A stretch of DNA of 51,345 bases from Candidatus Gemmiger stercoravium (lineage in GTDB: Bacteria; Bacillota; Clostridia; Oscillospirales; Ruminococcaceae), in the NCBI GenBank assembly GCA_019119835.1, contig DWWE01000098.1:1-51345 (forward strand), written 5' to 3'. The notes below the pieces were generated by a model, which was not told the origin of the DNA, did no database searches, and worked only from the letters and a program-made list of their open reading frames with translations. Shown in pieces: positions 47,058-51,345 of this stretch. Position 1 is the stretch's first letter. The number at the start of each line of letters is the position of its first letter. A program made the translations under genes and the position numbers.

Positions 47058-49445
47058 TCATTCCACAATGCGGGCGCAGGGGTCCAGCAGGTCCTCGTGC
47101 AGTTCGTCCAGCGCCCGTTCGGGGTCGGTCTGCCGGGTCAGGCGCAGGGTGTAGCGGTAGGAAGCACAGCCGGACAGGTCCAGCTTGAAGTTGGTCTCCC
47201 AGGTGTTGTTCATCATCCAGCTGTACACCGGCCGGCGGTTGTCGGCGGGGTCGTTCTCGCACAGCCGGATGGGGTGGTGGCGCAGCTGGCCGAAGTAGAG
47301 CAGCGGCACGTCGGGGCTGCCCAGCAGCACGCCGCCCTCCCCGTCCAGCAGGGCCAGGCCGTCGTCGCTCATCGTGTATTCCATGCCGGTGCCGGGCAGC
47401 TGGTCCACGCCGGGGCGGAAGGCTTCCCGCCCGCCCTTGCGCACCCACAGCTCCCCGGGCTGGGCCAGGGTCAGCGGCAGGTAGACGCTCTCGATGTCGG
47501 TGGAAAGGGTCTTGCCCAGCTCCACCGTCACGTCGATGCGGGGCATCGCCTCATACAGTTTGAGCACCACGTCGCAGTGGATGGTGCCGGGCATCCTGTA
47601 GACCAGCCGCAGGGTGGTGAACACCGCCCCGTGCTGCTCGCACACCACCCGCTGCAGCTGCGCAGGGGTCTGGGTGGCGTGCTGGCCGCGGATGTTGCGC
47701 CCCAGCAGCCGGCGTTCCTCATACACGTCGGTCAGGCCCGGGCGCACCGGGGTCACCTCATAAATGGGGGTGAAGGCGCTCACCTCGCCGGTGAGCAGCT
47801 CCCGCCCGTGGGTCTTGTCGTACAGGCTGGTCAGCCCGCGGCCCACCTGGTACTCCAGCCGGAACCAGGGGTTCTCAAAGCCGTAGGGCAGCCGGTAGGT
47901 CACCGGGTCGTAGTCGTTGACGATGTCCCGCACCCGCTCGGCGCCCACATAGCACTGGCGGGTGTTGTTGGTCTCCACCTTCGCCTCCCGCCGGCCGTAG
48001 GTGTAGCGGCGGCGCTGGCCGGGCTCCAGCTCCTCCACAAAGGTGATCCGCCGTCCGCGGGGGTGGGGGCTGACCTGGCAGGGGATCTCCTCCCCCGCCT
48101 CGTTCTTCACCCAGGCGTCGGGCAGGCCGGCGGGCAGGGTCTCCACATAGAACTCCACCGCCTTTTTGCCGCCGGCATAGCTGGGGTTCACCACCTCGAC
48201 GGTGCCGTGGTTGGAATAGTAGCGCAGAATGTCCCCCTGTTCCCGGGCGATGCGCCCCAGCAGTTTGGCCGCGGCCTCGTGGGCGGCGCTGGCGTAGCCG
48301 TTTTTGCGCATGTCCAGGTCGGGCACCATCCCCTCATAGGGGTCGGTGATGCTGGCGCTGTGCCCCCAGGTGTGCTCGGCGTAAAGCAGCAGGGCATCCT
48401 CGGCCTGGCGCACCGTGGCGGGGTCCTTGGCGTCGATGCCCGGGTCCAGCCGGCGGGCCAGTTCCAGGTTGCGGCGGGCGGCCAGATAATGCTTGACCAC
48501 CGCCGGGGTGGAGCCCACGCCGTTGGCCCACCAGTCGTTCAGGTCGCCCCGGTAGACCGGGCTGTCCTGCAGTCTGGGGGCGATGGCCGCGTACAGCTCC
48601 TGCAGGCTGACCATCCGGATCTGCACTTCGGGGTTGCGGGCATTGTACGCCTGGATGGTGCGCAGGATCAGCGGCTCGGGCGGGGCGTTGTCGCTGAACA
48701 CGCCGGACACCGATGCCAGGATGAAGTCGTAGGGGTAGCCGTTCTCCTCACACTCGGTCAGGTAGGCGTCCAGGTTGTTGGCCAGGGCGTCGGCGTCGTC
48801 GGCCGCGGGGGCGGTGTTGCCCAGGCGGTCCAGCGTCATGTAGTTGGGGATGGCGTTGGGCCGCACCCCCAGCACGTTGCCCAGGTTGTAGTGCTCGCCG
48901 TTCCAGACCAGCAGCCGCTTGCCCTGGGCGTTCTCCCAGAAATAGGCGGTCTGGTTTTTGCGCAGCGGGTACATGCCGTGGTGGCAGTGGATGTTGGTGT
49001 ACAGGAACTCGATGCCGTTGTCCAGCATCGCGTCCCGCTGCCCCATCGAGATGCCGTTGATGTCGGCGCACATGGCGGTGTTCAGCGTCACGCCGGCGGC
49101 GGCAAAGCGCTCCCGCCACTGGGCCAGGCGCCGGCCGTACACCCCGCAGTCCAGCAGGTCGGTGAAGTTTAGGTAGTTGGCCGAAAGCCCCAGCCGGCCG
49201 TCCCGGGCCAGGTCCAGGAACTGCTGCTGCTCTTCGGGGGTGGCGGTCCTGAAGAATTCTTCCACACAGAACAGCGTCTCGCAGTTCCAGCGGAAATCCG
49301 CGTTGGCGGGGTCCTGCATCAGGCGCAGTGCGCTGCGGATGTAGTCCACCTGCAAAGCCACCACCTGCTCCTGCAGGTCGGTGTAGCCGATGTCGGTGTG
49401 GGAATGGTGGACGATGTAAACGGTTTGGATCGCATGCGGTTTCAT
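47058..49445 (-). CDS. GH38-family glycosidase (shorter, divergent form)
   Basis: 795 residues. The GH38 metal motif is at the very N-terminus: VYIVHHSHTDIGYTDLQ (H16, D18), and a nucleophile aspartate is likely in TAMCADINGISM (D128). Later: HTWGHSASITDPYEGMVPD, where a conserved histidine-rich turn lies. The middle and C-terminal beta domains follow. It lacks the ~260-residue front part of the other GH38 and differs throughout, so it is a separate subfamily, not a duplicate. Substrate probably an alpha-mannoside with a different linkage. ATG at 49445 with AAAAGG at eight bases. Confidence 0.85.
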   Translation of the reverse strand: MKPHAIQTVYIVHHSHTDIGYTDLQEQVVALQVDYIRSALRLMQDPANADFRWNCETLFCVEEFFRTATPEEQQQFLDLARDGRLGLSANYLNFTDLLDCGVYGRRLAQWRERFAAAGVTLNTAMCADINGISMGQRDAMLDNGIEFLYTNIHCHHGMYPLRKNQTAYFWENAQGKRLLVWNGEHYNLGNVLGVRPNAIPNYMTLDRLGNTAPAADDADALANNLDAYLTECEENGYPYDFILASVSGVFSDNAPPEPLILRTIQAYNARNPEVQIRMVSLQELYAAIAPRLQDSPVYRGDLNDWWANGVGSTPAVVKHYLAARRNLELARRLDPGIDAKDPATVRQAEDALLLYAEHTWGHSASITDPYEGMVPDLDMRKNGYASAAHEAAAKLLGRIAREQGDILRYYSNHGTVEVVNPSYAGGKKAVEFYVETLPAGLPDAWVKNEAGEEIPCQVSPHPRGRRITFVEELEPGQRRRYTYGRREAKVETNNTRQCYVGAERVRDIVNDYDPVTYRLPYGFENPWFRLEYQVGRGLTSLYDKTHGRELLTGEVSAFTPIYEVTPVRPGLTDVYEERRLLGRNIRGQHATQTPAQLQRVVCEQHGAVFTTLRLVYRMPGTIHCDVVLKLYEAMPRIDVTVELGKTLSTDIESVYLPLTLAQPGELWVRKGGREAFRPGVDQLPGTGMEYTMSDDGLALLDGEGGVLLGSPDVPLLYFGQLRHHPIRLCENDPADNRRPVYSWMMNNTWETNFKLDLSGCASYRYTLRLTRQTDPERALDELHEDLLDPCARIVE

Positions 49446-49564
49446 AGGCAATACCTTTTTATAATGGCTTTCTCATAGCTTGCCGACAGGATTTTTCCGG
49501 CATTCCGGTGCCGGGTCTTGCCTTTTGTTCGGGTTTGTTCAGAATTTGTCAGGCCAGCCCAACA

Positions 49565-49583
49565 AAAGGCCGCCGCTTCGGCC
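49565..49583 (-). terminator. Hairpin with T-run after the solute-binding gene
   Basis: On the minus strand GGCCG pairs with CGGCC and is followed by TTTTG. A short stem, likely a leaky terminator that lets the binding protein exceed the enzymes downstream. Confidence 0.6.
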
Positions 49584-49590
49584 GGGTGGT

Positions 49591-49646
49591 GAGAAAACTG
49601 GTTCACTTGGAATGGCACGGCGGCTGCGCCGCACTGCTGTTTTCTC
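49591..49646 (-). other. Composite hairpin downstream of the solute-binding gene
   Basis: Outer arms GAGAAAAC (49591-49598) and GTTTTCTC (49639-49646) enclose an inner CGGCG-GCTG-CGCCG stem. It sits 85 bases after the stop at 49731 and could protect the mRNA 3-prime end after processing. Confidence 0.6.
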
Positions 49647-49730
49647 CTGCCCGCACAAAGCGACGGCCTTATGATCTGTTTGGGGTTGGTTTCGTTCTGC
49701 CGCGGGCCGGGGCCCGGGGCGTCTCAGCGC

Positions 49731-51257
49731 TTATTCAGCGGCAGTCTCGGCAGAAGCGGCTGCCGGCGGGTTCCCGGCCAGGAAGGCATCGACCTGGCTC
49801 TGGGCCTCGGCCATGACATCCGCAAAGCCGGCGCCTTCCAGCTCGCTCATCATCTGCGGAACCAGCTCGGAGGGCTCGCGGGTGCCGGTCAGCAGCTCGC
49901 TCTTGTACTTCTCGCAGATGGTGATGCAGTTCTGCACCTGGTCGCGGACAGGCTCAATGTCCATCGAGAAGCCCAGCAGCACGGAGGGCTCGGCGGCCGC
50001 GTTCAGCTGCTCAACTTCGTCATACTGGTTGAAGTCGTAGGTATCGTCGGGGGTAACGGTGAAGAAGCTGCCCTGGGTGTAGCCGGCCATGGACCAGTCA
50101 GAGTTGTTCTTGTGGACCCACTGCTTGGTGTCGTCGGTGTAATCCCAGTTTTCGCCCTGGACGCCGTAGTAGAACAGGTCGCGGACGTAGGTGTCGGTGT
50201 TGACGATCTCGAGCAGCTGCAGGGCCTTTTCAGGATACTGGCAGTTGTTGGAGATGCAGCTGATGGAGCCGCGGACGGAGTCGTTGGAGATGATGGTCGG
50301 ACCCCACTGGGCGACGCTAACGGTGGTGCCCATGTTCGGGCCCCAGGTGGTCTCGGCGGCGCCGGACCAGCCCTGCGCGATGGAGGCGGCCTTGTAGCTC
50401 TGGTCCTCGGCGGCGGTGGCGGCGTCAGAGTTGATGATGCCGGAGTTGTACCAGCTGCGCAGCAGTTCCAGGTACTCGGTGATCTCGGGCTGCTCGAAGA
50501 TGGAGACAACGGTGCCGGTGGTGTCGTTGTACTTCACGCCCATGCCGATGATGCCGGCGCCCAGCGTGTCATACTGATAGGTCAGGTAGGTGGCGGCGGA
50601 GCTGGACAGCGGGAAGGCCGCGGTGCCGGAACCGTCGGTGATGGCCTGCAGGGCCTCGGTCAGTTCGGGTTCGGTCAGGTCGGTGAAGGTGGTGGGGTCA
50701 TAGTCGGGCGCATACTGCTCGAAGGCGTCGTCCGCCATCACCAGGTACTGGGTGATGGAGGAGTCCTTCATGGCGGGCACGCCGTAGATCTGGCCGTTGA
50801 CCCGCATGGCATCCCAGTAATCATCGGGGACGGAGGCTTTCAGGTCAGGGGTGCTCTCCAGCAGGTCGGTGATGTCCAGGAACGCGCCGGTGGCCACGTC
50901 GTTGGTGTAGGTGTTCAGGTTGGTGAACAGGATGTCGTAGTCGCCCGCGGTGTTGACCAGAACGTTGCGGCGGGTATCCCAGTCGCCCCAGCCAACGACT
51001 TCCACATCAACATGGACGCCGATCTTCTCTTCCAGGTAGGGGTTGACCTGGGCCAGCCAGGCGTCGTAGTTGCTGGGCATGCCGTTGCCGACCATGACCC
51101 ACTTGATGGTGGGGATGTCGCCGGAAGCCGCAGCAGAGCCGGAAGCGGTGTCGCCGGTGGCAGTGGAACCGGAAGTACCGGTGCCGCCGCAGGCGGCCAT
51201 GCTCAGCGCCATAGCGCCAGCCATGCCGAGAGCGAGCACTTTCTTCAACTTTTTCAT
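49731..51257 (-). CDS. ABC sugar transporter solute-binding lipoprotein
   Basis: 508 residues. Signal peptide with lipobox LSMAAC (C23), a Ser/Thr/Gly linker, then a two-lobe binding protein: WVMVGNGMPSNYDAWLAQVNPYLEEKIGV, YDILFTNLNTYTNDVATGAFLDITDLL, a C-terminal DUF3502-like region with SVLLGFSMDIEPVRDQVQNC. This LplA/CUT1-type protein captures oligosaccharides. Codon choice is less GC-extreme than its neighbours, in keeping with high expression. ATG at 51257 with AAAAGGAG. Permeases are not present; they would lie beyond the right edge. Confidence 0.9.
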   Translation of the reverse strand: MKKLKKVLALGMAGAMALSMAACGGTGTSGSTATGDTASGSAAASGDIPTIKWVMVGNGMPSNYDAWLAQVNPYLEEKIGVHVDVEVVGWGDWDTRRNVLVNTAGDYDILFTNLNTYTNDVATGAFLDITDLLESTPDLKASVPDDYWDAMRVNGQIYGVPAMKDSSITQYLVMADDAFEQYAPDYDPTTFTDLTEPELTEALQAITDGSGTAAFPLSSSAATYLTYQYDTLGAGIIGMGVKYNDTTGTVVSIFEQPEITEYLELLRSWYNSGIINSDAATAAEDQSYKAASIAQGWSGAAETTWGPNMGTTVSVAQWGPTIISNDSVRGSISCISNNCQYPEKALQLLEIVNTDTYVRDLFYYGVQGENWDYTDDTKQWVHKNNSDWSMAGYTQGSFFTVTPDDTYDFNQYDEVEQLNAAAEPSVLLGFSMDIEPVRDQVQNCITICEKYKSELLTGTREPSELVPQMMSELEGAGFADVMAEAQSQVDAFLAGNPPAAASAETAAE

Positions 51258-51298
51258 GCTGTTTCTCCTTTTATGTAGTGGAAAATGTTTACTTACAA

Positions 51299-51316
51299 GC
51301 GGGGGCCCACCCCCGC
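51299..51316 (-). other. Hairpin upstream of the solute-binding gene
   Basis: GCGGGGG-TGGG-CCCCCGC on the minus strand, 42 bases before the ATG at 51257, with no T-run after it. Probably an intercistronic or leader hairpin between an upstream permease gene and the binding protein. No promoter is clear in the 88 bases before the edge. Confidence 0.5.
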
Positions 51317-51345
51317 CGAAAGTCGGGATAAAATGGATGGGGCAT

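Noticed and set aside
44-51278. Many long plus-strand open frames opposite the minus-strand genes
   Set aside because: They have Gly/Ala/Arg/Val-rich or Arg/Pro/Ser-rich low-complexity sequence, no ribosome sites and no family, and mirror the real genes.

Overview
The window looks like the chromosome of a very GC-rich Bacillota, most likely an Oscillospirales/Ruminococcaceae gut anaerobe of the Faecalibacterium-Subdoligranulum-Gemmiger kind. The evidence is RNase Y, the rpmH-rnpA-yidD-yidC-jag block, a CIRCE heat-shock operator, ARG boxes, strong AGGAGG ribosome binding sites, TTGACA/TATAAT promoters, and sugar-utilisation genes typical of gut clostridia. No rRNA, tRNA or CRISPR array was seen. 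Almost every gene lies on the minus strand; only hsp20 and argF are on the plus strand. The assignment to a lineage is inference from gene content.

Left edge (1-2.9 kb): a partial rny, a GC-rich non-coding stretch, a small OadG-like membrane protein, and an acyl-carrier-like protein that has lost the phosphopantetheine serine.

Prophage block (2.96-17.56 kb, transcribed right to left): a compact siphovirus-type late module. It contains a sigma-70-region-4-like regulator, a shortened small terminase, large terminase, portal, a 57-residue protein, major capsid, three connectors, tail tube, chaperone, Gp15, a short tape measure, three distal tail proteins, an M23 endolysin and two small membrane proteins. 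No integrase, repressor, replication, protease, long scaffold or att site was found. Two promoters carry the same palindrome, ACAACC-N3-GGTTGT. The block could be a domesticated, host-controlled particle (gene-transfer-agent or PBSX-like) or a decaying prophage. It is the most interesting item in the window.

Middle (17.8-35.3 kb): cardiolipin synthase; CIRCE-controlled hsp20; a deoxy-amino-sugar and ABC-2 polysaccharide export operon; a two-component system with a lipoprotein; an operon of an aldose-1-epimerase-like gene, an rRNA/tRNA methyltransferase, bioY, ruvX and uppS; argF with two ARG boxes; and the jag-yidC-yidD-rnpA-rpmH block, which here is not next to dnaA.

Right (35.5-51.3 kb): a glycan-foraging locus that reads as host N-glycan or mannoside utilisation. 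It has a solute-binding lipoprotein, two different GH38 alpha-mannosidases, a GH130 mannoside phosphorylase, a GH20 hexosaminidase, an MFS transporter, a GH3 enzyme with a PA14 insert, and a ROK sugar kinase. The ABC permeases are not in the window and probably lie just beyond its right edge.
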